From an uncultured Alphaproteobacteria bacterium (lineage in GTDB: Bacteria; Pseudomonadota; Alphaproteobacteria; Micavibrionales; Micavibrionaceae), in the NCBI GenBank assembly GCA_937931645.1, contig CALHAR010000007.1, forward strand, positions 1-64,000: 64,000 bases of DNA, read 5' to 3'. Below are positions 27,298 through 36,671 of this stretch, piece after piece (position 1 is the first letter of the stretch; every line of letters starts with the position of its first letter). The notes below the pieces were generated by a model. It was not told the origin of the DNA, made no database searches, and saw only the letters and a list, made by a program, of their open reading frames with translations. The position numbers were made by a program, and so were the translations under genes.

Positions 27298-28266
27298 TCA
27301 TTCAAACGTCGCTTCATCACCAAGCCACTCTTTAAAACCATCACCGCTCAACCACTCTTGCGCTGCTTTATCACCGTTTAGACTTGCCTGCCAATATGCC
27401 AGCGCGCCAATCTTAATAATTTCCTCATGCTTTTCACGGTTTGGGTTATCACCCAGCTTTCCACGCGATCCACTAAACACCATATGGTCACCATCTTTTA
27501 GAACCAGCAAATGCTGCTTCGCTTTTGTAATATTTTTATACACATCTGTACGTTTTGTATAATCCCACGCTTCAATGGGTGAGCTATCATCTGTACCCGT
27601 CATATGCAGCATCGGCAAATCAATAAGGCCATAAACATCTTCAGGGCTATCAAGTCCCAAATGATCTATCGGGTTTGGGCTATAGGCAATACCCGCTTTA
27701 AAACGTTCTTCACGTAAACGGCGCAACTTTCCTTGCTCATCAGGGAACATCATTCCCGCCATCACTTGTGTTGTCATCGCGCCAAAACTATGACCTGACA
27801 TACCCAAATTATCCAAATCTGCAATTGCTTCAATCTGCGGGTGAGCCTTCAACCACTCTGGTAATTGATTCAGCACAAACGGAACATCATGAAAACGGTT
27901 TAGCGTGGCACTTCTTTCTATCTTGGTTGCACGAATAACATCCCACGGGTGTCCTGGCTTTCCCTCCCACAGGCTACTATCTGTTCCATGATGTTGAACA
28001 TGCAGCAGAATAAAACCGTGACTTGCAATAAAGCGCGATAGAAACGCCGCACCATCAACACTACCGCCCAAGCCATGCGACCATATAATGATAGGGAGCT
28101 TGCTAGATACCATGCCTGTGCGTGTATCAGTCTCTAATAAAGGGTAATATAGTTTTATTTTAACAGGGCGATCATCACGCGCCGTATCGATCAACGTATC
28201 GCGTTCGATCATGACCTTCATCGGAAAGTTTTTAGAGTCTATATCTTCACACCAAAATTCAGGCAT
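27298..28266 (-). CDS. Alpha/beta hydrolase (PAF-acetylhydrolase / dienelactone hydrolase-like)
   Basis: A 322-residue hydrolase. It shows LPIIIWSHGLGGSVDGAAFL (oxyanion region, about 56-75), the nucleophile elbow GMSGHSFGAMTTQ (about 168-180; serine in GHSFG), an acid region MLHMTGTDDSSPI, and a histidine in LKDGDHMVFSG. No signal peptide, so it is probably cytoplasmic. The substrate, likely an ester, is unknown. Its start codon shares one base with the stop of sspB upstream (TAATG), indicating translational coupling. Confidence 0.8.
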   Translation of the reverse strand: MPEFWCEDIDSKNFPMKVMIERDTLIDTARDDRPVKIKLYYPLLETDTRTGMVSSKLPIIIWSHGLGGSVDGAAFLSRFIASHGFILLHVQHHGTDSSLWEGKPGHPWDVIRATKIERSATLNRFHDVPFVLNQLPEWLKAHPQIEAIADLDNLGMSGHSFGAMTTQVMAGMMFPDEQGKLRRLREERFKAGIAYSPNPIDHLGLDSPEDVYGLIDLPMLHMTGTDDSSPIEAWDYTKRTDVYKNITKAKQHLLVLKDGDHMVFSGSRGKLGDNPNREKHEEIIKIGALAYWQASLNGDKAAQEWLSGDGFKEWLGDEATFE

Positions 28267-28760
28267 TACTTTTTACGGAAGTTATCAAGGGAAATGACTT
28301 CCCCCTTCTTGCTCTCATCACCACTATCAGACTCATCACTACCACCACCGTTTGGGTCATCATCTGGATCAAGGTCTGTTTCCAAATCATCACCCAGAGG
28401 TTGGAATTGTAACGCGAAGTTAACAGAAGGGTCAGCAAAAATTGTAATCGCCGCCAATGGAATTTCTAATTTTTCAGGCACGTTATTAAACGATAACGTC
28501 ACCTGCATCCGCTCGTCATTAACATCCAGATCATAAAATTGAAACTGCAATACAATAGTCATTTCACCTGGGTAACGATCACGTAAGTAATCAGGAATTT
28601 TTACCCCTGGATGGTCGGTTAAGAATGTAATGTAGAAATGGTGATCGCCTAAAAGACCATCTTCCATGACTTCCTCAACAGCCTGCTTAACAACACCACG
28701 CAGAGCATACTCAACCATCTTATCGTATCTAAGGGTATTTTCGTCTTTGTCTTCGTCCAT
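28266..28760 (-). CDS. sspB: SspB-type ClpXP adaptor (alphaproteobacterial)
   Basis: A 164-residue protein matching the alphaproteobacterial SspB/COG3814 group. The core is LRYDKMVEYALRGVVKQAVEEV, then HHFYITFLTDHPGVKIPDYLRDRYPGEMTIVLQFQFYDL (both strands form the substrate groove), followed by a flexible acidic linker (about 120-155) and a C-terminal tail, EVISLDNFRKK, that should dock on ClpX. It delivers tmRNA-tagged peptides to ClpXP. Notably, the tmRNA itself is encoded about 2.5 kb away with a divergent tag. Confidence 0.88.
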   Translation of the reverse strand: MDEDKDENTLRYDKMVEYALRGVVKQAVEEVMEDGLLGDHHFYITFLTDHPGVKIPDYLRDRYPGEMTIVLQFQFYDLDVNDERMQVTLSFNNVPEKLEIPLAAITIFADPSVNFALQFQPLGDDLETDLDPDDDPNGGGSDESDSGDESKKGEVISLDNFRKK

Positions 28761-28966
28761 TATACTCTACTTGTTGCTAAGTTAGCGTTTAAAATTAAGA
28801 AACTTCAGTAATTGAGAGCAGAATTGCTCTTTGATATGTAATGATTCGCACATTCGACCCCACAAATCTATATTAAACAAGCCAAAGGCGCTTTACCTTG
28901 TGGAAAAACCTGTTATGAGTCACTAAATATCAATATTTCGCAAAAACTAGATTAAAATGTTGTTTA

Positions 28967-30919
28967 TCAATCCCTCCAAATATGATCACTTAATGACTGA
29001 TGCTTCTTTTCAATTCTAGCACTCATCCCTTTTTGGAAACCATATGCTTTTTGCAATGCCTCATTACGTTTCTGCGTCTTCCCACTATATAAGTAATATT
29101 CGGCTAACTTTTGATAAATCTCCACCGCATTTATGGTTGAGTATTTATACGCCGCACCTTTTTCTAAAATATCAAGCGCCCGCAACTTATCACCTGCCCG
29201 ATCATAAATTTGAGCCAAAGCTAACCGCGAACCAATATGAAGTGGATCAATCTTTAACGCAGCCATATAATAAAACTCCGCAGGCTGAGTTTCCTTTGAC
29301 AATGCACTTTGCACACCTAAGTCCACCAACCTCCCCATATAATACAACGCCGAAGAAGACCTTGGGTTAATATAACGCACATGCTCAATATACCCCCATG
29401 CAGAACGCGTCAGCTCTTCTTTCTGCCCTACAGTTAAGGTATTATCCGCTTCTTCCAATAAACTTAAGGGTACAGTCACTGCCAGCAAATAAGCACGGTA
29501 ATTACCGTTAAATCCAACCCTTTGCGCTAAAATAACATCACTTGCAAATTCTTCTAACTCTCCCGCCAGTAAATGTTGCCGCGCTTTATTGGTGTAATGC
29601 TCACCCATAACATACGCCATGAACAACGCCCCTATCAGTAAAAAAGGTAAAGCAATTACCGCCTTCCTTACCACACCAGAATATTGTTCCAGAAAAACTA
29701 CGCGACTCATTTTTGATTGCAAAATATTTTGTGTGGCATGAAACCAAACTGACAATAAAAAACCAATCACAAAAAGAATAGATAAATTATAAAGATTAAA
29801 CGTCACGTGGCTGTGAATCATAGCCGCACATAACGCAAAAAACGGAGTTAATATTAATAGTTTTTGATGTAATGTCCCGCACTGCCTCACCGCCTGAACC
29901 GTTCGCCCCGCTACCGCAATTATAAACCCATAAAATAATAACGGACCTAGAATTCCCAACTCTACCCAATATTGTAAAGGGTCATTATGCGCATAATACG
30001 TTCCAAAAATATCGTCACTTAAGCGAAACTCAGGAAAGTATAAGAAATACGTCCCAATCCCTGTACCAAACAAACCATACGCTTTAATCATCGCAATAGT
30101 CGCCAACCAAAGATTAAAACGATTATTCGTAAAGCCGTTAAAACTCTCTGCCTGGCTTTCAGAAGCAATACGATAAAATAGACTTTCATTCTCAACCACG
30201 CCAACGCTGGTTAAGAAAAACAACACCAAACAACCAACCAATAATATTCCCAAACAACGCGCATGTTCCTTCACAACATCACGCACACAAAACAAGAAAA
30301 TAAGCAATGTCGGTACCAGCGCATATAACGCCCCACGGCTGGCTGCCACCACAATACCGCCAAACAGTAACATAGCTAAAGCCAAAGCTAAATTACGGTA
30401 CAGCTTTCGATCAGTACCCAACAACAAGCCAACGCAACAGAAAAAACCTAAGCTCAACAAGGCGGCCAATGAATTAGGATTGGCCAAAGGATAACTCGCC
30501 CGCCCGCCAAAATATTCACCAAAAATAAAAAATTGAGCCAAAGCGCTTACGCTTAAAACCGTATAAACAACTCCCATCGCTTTAGCGGTATAAATAAAGC
30601 TTTCCTCTGATGGTTTAATAATGAAAACAAAGAAGGTTAACGGCATTACACTAAACAAACAAAATGCCATTAAGCTCACGCTCAAAATGTCCGATTTAAG
30701 AACACTAACAAAAGCCAACAACCAAAATACGGTCATAATTTTTAATACCCACGAAGATGGTATTTGCCAATTATTACTTTTACTTAAACTTATGACCGCC
30801 CAAATAAAGGTCAGAACAACACTACCTGCGAATAACTCTAATTGCAGGTCATCAATGAAAAACAAACCGCTCAATAAAGCCATAATCCAGATAAGCGAGA
30901 GAGATAATTTTTGAATCAT
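28967..30919 (-). CDS. O-antigen ligase-like membrane protein with C-terminal TPRs
   Basis: About 650 residues from the ATG at 30919; an upstream ATG at 31018 is rejected because that frame runs through the tmRNA terminator hairpin. About eleven membrane segments fill residues 1-425. The Wzy_C/WaaL loop shows as AYGLFGTGIGTYFLYFPEF and GTYYAHNDPLQYWVELGILGPLLFYG. A periplasmic region of about 200 residues with TPR-like helices follows (SSALYYMGRLVDLGVQ, IDPLHIGSRLALAQIYDRAGD). Members are O-antigen ligases, polymerases or protein glycosyltransferases. The gene stands alone, away from the polysaccharide locus. Confidence 0.8.
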   Translation of the reverse strand: MIQKLSLSLIWIMALLSGLFFIDDLQLELFAGSVVLTFIWAVISLSKSNNWQIPSSWVLKIMTVFWLLAFVSVLKSDILSVSLMAFCLFSVMPLTFFVFIIKPSEESFIYTAKAMGVVYTVLSVSALAQFFIFGEYFGGRASYPLANPNSLAALLSLGFFCCVGLLLGTDRKLYRNLALALAMLLFGGIVVAASRGALYALVPTLLIFLFCVRDVVKEHARCLGILLVGCLVLFFLTSVGVVENESLFYRIASESQAESFNGFTNNRFNLWLATIAMIKAYGLFGTGIGTYFLYFPEFRLSDDIFGTYYAHNDPLQYWVELGILGPLLFYGFIIAVAGRTVQAVRQCGTLHQKLLILTPFFALCAAMIHSHVTFNLYNLSILFVIGFLLSVWFHATQNILQSKMSRVVFLEQYSGVVRKAVIALPFLLIGALFMAYVMGEHYTNKARQHLLAGELEEFASDVILAQRVGFNGNYRAYLLAVTVPLSLLEEADNTLTVGQKEELTRSAWGYIEHVRYINPRSSSALYYMGRLVDLGVQSALSKETQPAEFYYMAALKIDPLHIGSRLALAQIYDRAGDKLRALDILEKGAAYKYSTINAVEIYQKLAEYYLYSGKTQKRNEALQKAYGFQKGMSARIEKKHQSLSDHIWRD

Positions 30920-30961
30920 AACCAACACTCTAGATAAGATTGTTAGAAAGAAAAAGATAAA

Positions 30962-30997
30962 GAAAAAAAGCCGTAGCGTGCTTGCGCGCCTGAGGCT
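30962..30997 (-). terminator. Probable tmRNA terminator
   Basis: On the minus strand, AGCC...GGCT (complement of 30994-30997 and 30969-30972) closes an imperfect GC-rich hairpin followed by seven T residues. It lies just past the tmRNA coding piece. Confidence 0.55.
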
Positions 30998-31029
30998 CTT
31001 AAAATAAAATGCCAGCATCCTGTTGCTAG

Positions 31030-31436
31030 GGGCTGGCTAACCCCACCTTCATCAGTTCAACGACAAAGGAATTATGTAGCTGTTGCTACCGAGCCCAATT
31101 AGGCTGCGATTGCTAAGTCACCAACAACAATGTTGTCATTAGCGGCTACGAACTGAGAGTTGTCATTTGCAACTATCAAATTTATCCGATAACGGCGGAA
31201 AGCCGAACACCGTAAGACGCCTTTACTACGCGTGTCGATCCTGTTTCAGCCCCGCCACATTTAACGCAACATTCTTGGAAAATCCAAAGATTGCGACTGA
31301 AAGCCCGCAACATCGTTGTTGCGTAAAGCTTTACTTCGCAAAGCGCATTAAAAGTGGTGGAGCTGCCGGGTACTGCCCCCGGGTCCACGATCGCTTATTC
31401 CGCAACCACGTTTAGTGTCATAACGGGCAAGCCCGC
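31030..31436 (-). ncRNA. ssrA: Two-piece (circularly permuted) tmRNA
   Basis: Minus strand. The acceptor piece comes first: a T-arm-like CCGGG...CCCGG and the end CAGCTCCACCA (3' CCA at 31355). A ~100-nt linker follows, then the coding piece, starting GGGGCTGAAACAGG at 31253, which matches the standard tmRNA 5' end. This order is the permuted, two-piece form known from alphaproteobacteria. The tag reading frame (31143-31099) encodes ANDNIVVGDLAIAA then TAA; the resume codon GCT is preceded by TAGCC as in other tmRNAs. The outer limits (31030 and 31436) are estimates. Confidence 0.93.
31099..31143 (-). other. tmRNA proteolysis tag reading frame
   Basis: Fourteen codons from GCT to GCC then TAA: ANDNIVVGDLAIAA. 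With the alanine charged on the tRNA-like part the tag is AANDN..., ending IAA. The AANDN start and the small hydrophobic end fit known tags; the central IVVGD differs from the FAEEF of Caulobacter. Confidence 0.9.
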
Positions 31437-31721
31437 ATCTTTAATATAACCCGTTATTTCTAAATTTACAACTAAATACATACCAAAATTAGGAAATAAT
31501 TCCTTTAAATTATACTGATAATATGATATATTAAGCTATGTATAGAGCCTCAAAAACACCAACCTCCCAAACAAAGACACCCCCTCCCCCTAATTTCCGG
31601 TGAACAAACTGAGTAACTCTAATTTCATAACTAAATCAAAGGGTTAATAACCAGTAAAATACCCTTATATCCCCGAAGAGAATCGCATAATATGAATGAA
31701 ATACAAATTGAGGAGTAAGCA

Positions 31722-32516
31722 ATGAAACAATATTTAGACCTAATGCGCCATGTCATGGATAAAGGCGCTATAAAAGAAGATCGCACAGGGACAGGAACGC
31801 GCAGCGTTTTTGGTTATCAAATGCGCTTTGACCTCTCCGAAGGGTTTCCTTGCATGACAACCAAAAAACTTCATTTAAAGTCTATTATTCATGAACTTCT
31901 CTGGTTTTTAGATGGGGATACCAACATTAAATACCTAAACGATAATGGCGTCCGTATCTGGAACGAATGGGCAGATGATAAAGGTGAGCTTGGCCCTGTT
32001 TACGGTCACCAATGGCGTAGCTGGCCAACACCGAACGGTGACACCATTGACCAAATCACTCATTTGGTTGAACAGTTAAAGAATAACCCTGACTCCCGCC
32101 GTCATATTGTATCGGCTTGGAATGTCAGTGAGGTGAATAAGATGGCATTACCGCCCTGTCACACACTCTTTCAATTTTACGTTGCCGATGGAAAACTATC
32201 GTGCCAGCTTTACCAGCGCAGTGCTGACATATTCCTTGGTGTGCCCTTTAACATCGCCTCTTACGCACTCCTCACCATGATGATGGCGCAAGTTTGTGGT
32301 TTAAAGCTTGGTGATTTTGTTCATACATTAGGCGACGCTCATATTTACTCCAACCATGTTGACCAAGTAAATGAGCAACTTTCCCGTACGCCAAAACCTT
32401 TACCTACTATGAAGATCAACCCGGATGTGAAGTCCATTTTTGATTTTAAGTTCGAAGATTTTGAGCTGGTCAATTACAAAGCAGACCCAACAATCAAAGC
32501 CCCTATCGCCGTATGA
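31722..32516 (+). CDS. thyA: Thymidylate synthase
   Basis: A 264-residue enzyme, the same length as E. coli ThyA, that methylates dUMP to dTMP with methylenetetrahydrofolate. Seen: the start [34 protein letters not shown], the catalytic cysteine in [32 protein letters not shown] for dUMP binding, and PTIKAPIAV at the end. A GAGGAG-like Shine-Dalgarno precedes it. It overlaps folA by 4 nt (ATGA), as dihydrofolate reductase regenerates its cofactor. Confidence 0.98.
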   Translation: MKQYLDLMRHVMDKGAIKEDRTGTGTRSVFGYQMRFDLSEGFPCMTTKKLHLKSIIHELLWFLDGDTNIKYLNDNGVRIWNEWADDKGELGPVYGHQWRSWPTPNGDTIDQITHLVEQLKNNPDSRRHIVSAWNVSEVNKMALPPCHTLFQFYVADGKLSCQLYQRSADIFLGVPFNIASYALLTMMMAQVCGLKLGDFVHTLGDAHIYSNHVDQVNEQLSRTPKPLPTMKINPDVKSIFDFKFEDFELVNYKADPTIKAPIAV

Positions 32517-33028
32517 CAACCAAACTCTCCCTCATCGTCGCCGTTGCCGATAACAATGTCATCGGTAAAGACAATAAGATGCCTTGGCATATTCCTGAAG
32601 ATTTTAAACACTTCAAAGAAATCACGCTGAACAAGCCTTGCATTATGGGACGAAAAACCTATGAAAGCATTTTGGAACAACTTGGAAAACCTCTGCCAAA
32701 GCGTACATCTATCGTCATTAGTCGTTCAGGTTACACCCATGACGAGGCTATATCAGCGACTTCATTGGACGAAGCCATCGAGCTCGCAAAAGCCTATGTT
32801 TCAGATACCAATGATAATGAAATCATGGTGATTGGTGGTTCGCAGATTTATAAACTTGCCATACCGATAGCAGACCGTATTTACCTAACCCGTATCCATC
32901 AAGCCCCCGAAGGTGACGCCTTTTTCCCTGAGTTTGGTGCGCATTGGGTTGAAAAAGATATTGATCGCCACGATGGGTTCAGCTTCGTTACGTTAGAAAA
33001 AGCTTCATTATCACGAGGCGTAAAATGA
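32513..33028 (+). CDS. folA: Dihydrofolate reductase
   Basis: A 171-residue enzyme that reduces dihydrofolate with NADPH. Seen: [34 protein letters not shown] (substrate-pocket and Met20-loop region), the NADPH motifs [10 protein letters not shown], and [11 protein letters not shown]. It overlaps thyA by 4 nt and forms a thymidylate-cycle operon. It is convergent with mrp 24 nt downstream. Confidence 0.96.
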   Translation: MTTKLSLIVAVADNNVIGKDNKMPWHIPEDFKHFKEITLNKPCIMGRKTYESILEQLGKPLPKRTSIVISRSGYTHDEAISATSLDEAIELAKAYVSDTNDNEIMVIGGSQIYKLAIPIADRIYLTRIHQAPEGDAFFPEFGAHWVEKDIDRHDGFSFVTLEKASLSRGVK

Positions 33029-33052
33029 CGAAGCGGTCTATCTCACCTCTTG

Positions 33053-34102
33053 CTAGATTGCTACGGTCGCTTTGCCCTCTCGCAATGACAATAATATGTC
33101 AGCAGCGATATTTTGATACGCGGCAAGGTCACTTAAGCGACCCGTATCACTATTCTCTCTAATTGAACGTTCAAGGGGGATACAGCCAAGATACGATACG
33201 TTACGTTTTTTTGATTCTTTTTCGATCGTACCGTTTCCAAAGATATGCTCTTCATGTCCACAGCTCGAGCAAATATGCGTACTCATGTTTTCAATTAAAC
33301 CTAAGATTGGAACATCAGTTTTCTTAAACATCTCAATCGCTTTAATCGCATCAATCAACGCAAGATCTTGCGGCGTTGATACAATAATCGCCCCATCAAC
33401 ATCAATCTTCTGGGCGATAGTCAACTGAGCATCGCCTGTTCCTGGCGGCATATCAATCACCAGGATATCCAGCAGATCATCCGGATCATCCGGATCATCC
33501 CATTTCACATCACGCAACATTTGATAAATCGCCGATTGTACCATCGGTCCCCGCCAAATCATCGGCGTATCTTGGTCAACCATAAAACCGATAGACATCA
33601 CTTTTAGACCATGTGCTTCAAAAGGAATAAGTTGTTTGGCTTCATTCATGGCGGGTTTTTTGTAGGGTAGCCCGCATAACTTCGGCACACTAGGGCCATA
33701 AATATCAGCGTCAAGTAAACCCACAGACTTCCCAGACTTCGCCAGTGCCGCCGCCAAATTCACCGCCACGGTTGATTTACCCACGCCGCCCTTACCAGAC
33801 GCCACAGCAATAATCTTTTTAATAGGCAAGTTTAATTTTGGGTTTTTAGCATTACCATGCGGATCGGAAGGCGCGGGTGGCTTTTCTGCCGTCAGAATAA
33901 CCGTAACTCTACCAATAGTACTTAGCCCCTGAATAGCAGCCTCCGCTTTTTGACGTAAATCCTCCATCTCAGTCCCCTGAGACGGATTAATGACTATAGA
34001 AAAAAGGACGTTATTCTCCTCATCAATATGCAAACCCCGAATACGGTTCTGCGGTACAATATCCTTTAATATTTCATATATATTTTGTTCTTGAATCTTC
34101 AT
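33053..34102 (-). CDS. mrp: Mrp/ApbC family iron-sulfur carrier ATPase
   Basis: A protein of about 349 residues (start MKIQEQNIY at 34102; an ATG five codons upstream is possible). An N-terminal MIP18/DUF59-like domain covers about 1-85, then the P-loop NTPase core with IIAVASGKGGVGKSTVAVNLA (deviant Walker A), DADIYGPSVPKL and LVIDMPPGTGDAQLT. CSSCGHEEHIFG contains the CxxC pair that bridges an Fe-S cluster in the dimer. It transfers Fe-S clusters to apoproteins. It converges with folA and is divergent from hflK. Confidence 0.93.
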   Translation of the reverse strand: MKIQEQNIYEILKDIVPQNRIRGLHIDEENNVLFSIVINPSQGTEMEDLRQKAEAAIQGLSTIGRVTVILTAEKPPAPSDPHGNAKNPKLNLPIKKIIAVASGKGGVGKSTVAVNLAAALAKSGKSVGLLDADIYGPSVPKLCGLPYKKPAMNEAKQLIPFEAHGLKVMSIGFMVDQDTPMIWRGPMVQSAIYQMLRDVKWDDPDDPDDLLDILVIDMPPGTGDAQLTIAQKIDVDGAIIVSTPQDLALIDAIKAIEMFKKTDVPILGLIENMSTHICSSCGHEEHIFGNGTIEKESKKRNVSYLGCIPLERSIRENSDTGRLSDLAAYQNIAADILLSLREGKATVAI

Positions 34103-34189
34103 CAAACAACCTTGCACTTCACGCCAAATTCATTAAGGTAACGCTTATTAATAAACACTCATATAATTTAAAAGCAAGGACTTCGCTTT

Positions 34190-35323
34190 ATGTCAGACAA
34201 GAAAAACCCATGGGGAAATGTTAAAGGTAGCGGCGGCCCTAAAAAGTCACCCGGAAAATCATCAGGTGGCGGTTCAAACAGGCCTCCCTATGGCAGCGGC
34301 GGTAATGACCCTATTAATTTTGATGAAGTCATACGCAAAGCCAAAGATGATTTTGGCGATATGATCCCTGGTAACTTGGGCGGTGGAGCGATTGGCCTCA
34401 TTGGCGCGCTCATCGTTCTTGTCTTATTTGTAACCTTATGTACCTACATTGTGAAACCAGGTGAAAATGCTGTCGTACAACGTTTTGGAGCATGGGAGCG
34501 GACAAAAGCGCAAGAAGGTCTAAGTTTTAAATTCCCTTGGCCTATAGAGAACTTGCAAAAAGTTAATGTAAATGAAATCCGTAAAATGAATATTGGGTTT
34601 ATCGAACGTTTTGGTCGTTCTAGCTCTCAAGCACAAGATATTCCTGAAGAAAGCCTGATGTTAACATCCGATAGAAACATCGTGGATATTGATTTAGTCA
34701 TTCAATGGAATATTAAGTCTGCCGAAGATTATATTTTCGAAATTAAAAACCAAGAAAGTACAATTAAAAAAGTTGCTGAAAGTGCTATCCGTGAACAGAT
34801 TGGTCAAACAAATATGTTTCCTATCATCACAACAGAGCGTGATATTGTGGCACAAAAAACCAAAGCTATCATTCAGAAAAACCTAGATGAGTATAATTCA
34901 GGCGTGAACATTACACAGGTTCTTATTCAACGTGCCGAAGTGCACCCTGATGTTCAGCAAGCTTTCCAAGATGTTCAGTCCGCGAAACAAGATGCCGAAG
35001 ATGTTCAAAACCGTGCCCGTGCCTATCGGGAAGACATTCTACCAAAAGCGCGCGGTGCCGCTATCCAACTTATTCAAAACGCAAAAGCCTATAAAGAATC
35101 TACCGTTGCAAAATCTACTGGTGACGCGGAGCGCTTTAATTCCATTTATGAATCTTACTTAACGGGTAAGGACGTCACCAAAAAGAGAATATATTTAGAG
35201 ACGATGGAAAATGTTTTAACGAATGCGCAAAAAATTATTATTGATAGCAATAATGGAAAAGGTGGCGTCGTCCCCTATCTTCCCTTAAACGAGTTGCAAT
35301 CTAAAACAAAAAAGAAAAATTAA
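34190..35323 (+). CDS. hflK: HflK, SPFH-domain membrane protease regulator
   Basis: A 377-residue protein. A glycine- and proline-rich cytoplasmic N-terminus (about 1-40) leads to one membrane segment (about 64-87), then the SPFH domain on the periplasmic side (VKPGENAVVQRFGAWERT...DRNIVDIDLVIQWNIKSAEDYIF) and a long helical region (QQAFQDVQSAKQDAEDVQNRA). HflK and HflC form a cage around the FtsH protease. The next gene is hflC, 12 nt downstream. Confidence 0.95.
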   Translation: MSDKKNPWGNVKGSGGPKKSPGKSSGGGSNRPPYGSGGNDPINFDEVIRKAKDDFGDMIPGNLGGGAIGLIGALIVLVLFVTLCTYIVKPGENAVVQRFGAWERTKAQEGLSFKFPWPIENLQKVNVNEIRKMNIGFIERFGRSSSQAQDIPEESLMLTSDRNIVDIDLVIQWNIKSAEDYIFEIKNQESTIKKVAESAIREQIGQTNMFPIITTERDIVAQKTKAIIQKNLDEYNSGVNITQVLIQRAEVHPDVQQAFQDVQSAKQDAEDVQNRARAYREDILPKARGAAIQLIQNAKAYKESTVAKSTGDAERFNSIYESYLTGKDVTKKRIYLETMENVLTNAQKIIIDSNNGKGGVVPYLPLNELQSKTKKKN

Positions 35324-35335
35324 GGGTTAGAAATC

Positions 35336-36361
35336 ATGACACAAAATAAAATAAACATTATTTTTATCTCTATTTTAATTGGGGTATTTATTCTCTCACA
35401 AGCCTTATTCACCGTTGATCAACGTGAGCAAGCGCTCGTTTTACAACTTGGTAACCCTGTTGGTGAACCACGAACACCAGGTATACATTTCAAAATTCCG
35501 TTCATTCAAGAAGTAAAGCGCTTTGATGGCCGCATTTTATCTGTAGACCCAAAACCTGAACAGGTTGTTATTGCTAGCTCTACTATCGCCCGTGAGCAAT
35601 CACGCGAAGACGCAGCCAACGAAAGAGCCGCAGCAAAAGATAACACACCTAAAAATGAAATATTAGAAAAAGCATCAGAGAAAGTAGAAACTCTTAAATC
35701 TGTTTCAGAGCGCCCTAAAATTGAAAATGTTAGTGGTGAGCCAATCATCGTTGATAGCTTCGCGCGTTATAAGATTATTGACCCTCTACAATTCTTAAAG
35801 ACATTGGGGACAGTGACAATTGCAAACCAACGTCTAGAAAATATTTTAAATGATGCTACACGAGCCGTATTGGGTAAGACGTCTTTACCAGAACTTTTGT
35901 CTGAGGAACGCTCTTATATTATGAATGATATTCGCCGCCGCGTGAATAAAAAGATACAACAAGATGAATTGGGCATTGAAATTGTTGATGTGCGTATCGT
36001 CCGTGCAGACCTCACAAAAGAGCTTCGCACTTCTACCGTACGCCGTATGATTTCTGAGCTTCAAGAACGCGCAACAGAAACCCGTGCCAAAGGTGAGGAA
36101 CGCGCCAAAGAAATTAAAGCAACCGCAGAAAAAGAACGTACTGTTCTACTTGCGAACTCTGGTCGTGATGCAGAAATACTTCGCGGGGAGGGCGATAAAG
36201 AGGCCATTAAAATTTATGCTGATGCCTTTAACAAGGACAAAGAATTTTATGGGTTCATTCGCTCCATGGAAGCTTATAGCAGTACTTTAGCTGACCCAGA
36301 TACACGCTTAATTTTGTCACCAGATAGTGACTTCTTTAAATATTTTGAAGGTAAACGTTAA
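35336..36361 (+). CDS. hflC: HflC, SPFH-domain partner of HflK
   Basis: A 341-residue protein with one N-terminal membrane segment (about 6-23) and an SPFH domain (FTVDQREQALVLQLGNPV...PGIHFKIPFIQEV). The C-terminal part has RMISELQERATETRAKGEERAKEIKA and ends SPDSDFFKYFEGKR, characteristic of HflC. Between RILSVDPKPE and EPIIVDSFARYKI (about 83-138) is a charged insertion of roughly 50 residues not present at that place in E. coli HflC. Cotranscribed with hflK. Confidence 0.94.
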   Translation: MTQNKINIIFISILIGVFILSQALFTVDQREQALVLQLGNPVGEPRTPGIHFKIPFIQEVKRFDGRILSVDPKPEQVVIASSTIAREQSREDAANERAAAKDNTPKNEILEKASEKVETLKSVSERPKIENVSGEPIIVDSFARYKIIDPLQFLKTLGTVTIANQRLENILNDATRAVLGKTSLPELLSEERSYIMNDIRRRVNKKIQQDELGIEIVDVRIVRADLTKELRTSTVRRMISELQERATETRAKGEERAKEIKATAEKERTVLLANSGRDAEILRGEGDKEAIKIYADAFNKDKEFYGFIRSMEAYSSTLADPDTRLILSPDSDFFKYFEGKR

Positions 36362-36379
36362 TATCCGACTATAAAAAAT

Positions 36380-36580
36380 ATGGATAGCCTTTCATCGCAC
36401 CTATTAACCGCTCTTGCCTTGATTTTTGTCATTGAAGGCCTGCTTTATGCCATCTTTCCTAAACATATTCAGAAAATGATGGCCATCGCAAGTCAGTTAC
36501 CAGAACAAAAATTTAAATCTTTTGGTGCGGCCATGATTAGCCTTGGAGTTTTAGGGGTTTGGGTATTACAAAAACTTTAA
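36380..36580 (+). CDS. DUF2065 (YjeT-like) small membrane protein
   Basis: A 66-residue protein with two membrane segments: LLTALALIFVIEGLLYAIFP (about 8-27) and AAMISLGVLGVWVLQ (about 49-63). The segment PKHIQKMMAIASQLPEQKFKSFG between them is the usual DUF2065 loop. Its place 18 nt after hflC matches the hfl cluster of many proteobacteria. Function unknown. Confidence 0.88.
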   Translation: MDSLSSHLLTALALIFVIEGLLYAIFPKHIQKMMAIASQLPEQKFKSFGAAMISLGVLGVWVLQKL

Positions 36581-36601
36581 ACCTTCTAACTAGACATTCA
36601 G

Positions 36602-36630
36602 TTGACCTGAAACGCCATAAATCATACTGT
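36602..36630 (+). promoter_or_regulatory. Candidate promoter of degP
   Basis: TTGACC (36602-36607) and TACTGT (36625-36630) are spaced by 17 bp, 41 nt before the degP start. A near-consensus sigma-70 arrangement in the only non-coding gap before degP. Confidence 0.4.
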
Positions 36631-36671
36631 AAAGTTCTCATTCAATTTGGATATATAAAAGGAAAAAACAC

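Noticed and set aside
30920..31018. Upstream start for the O-antigen ligase-like protein
   Set aside because: The extra frame runs through the tmRNA terminator hairpin and T-run; the ATG at 30919 is more sensible.
31167..31415. 82- and 68-codon frames on both strands
   Set aside because: Inside the tmRNA gene; not protein coding.
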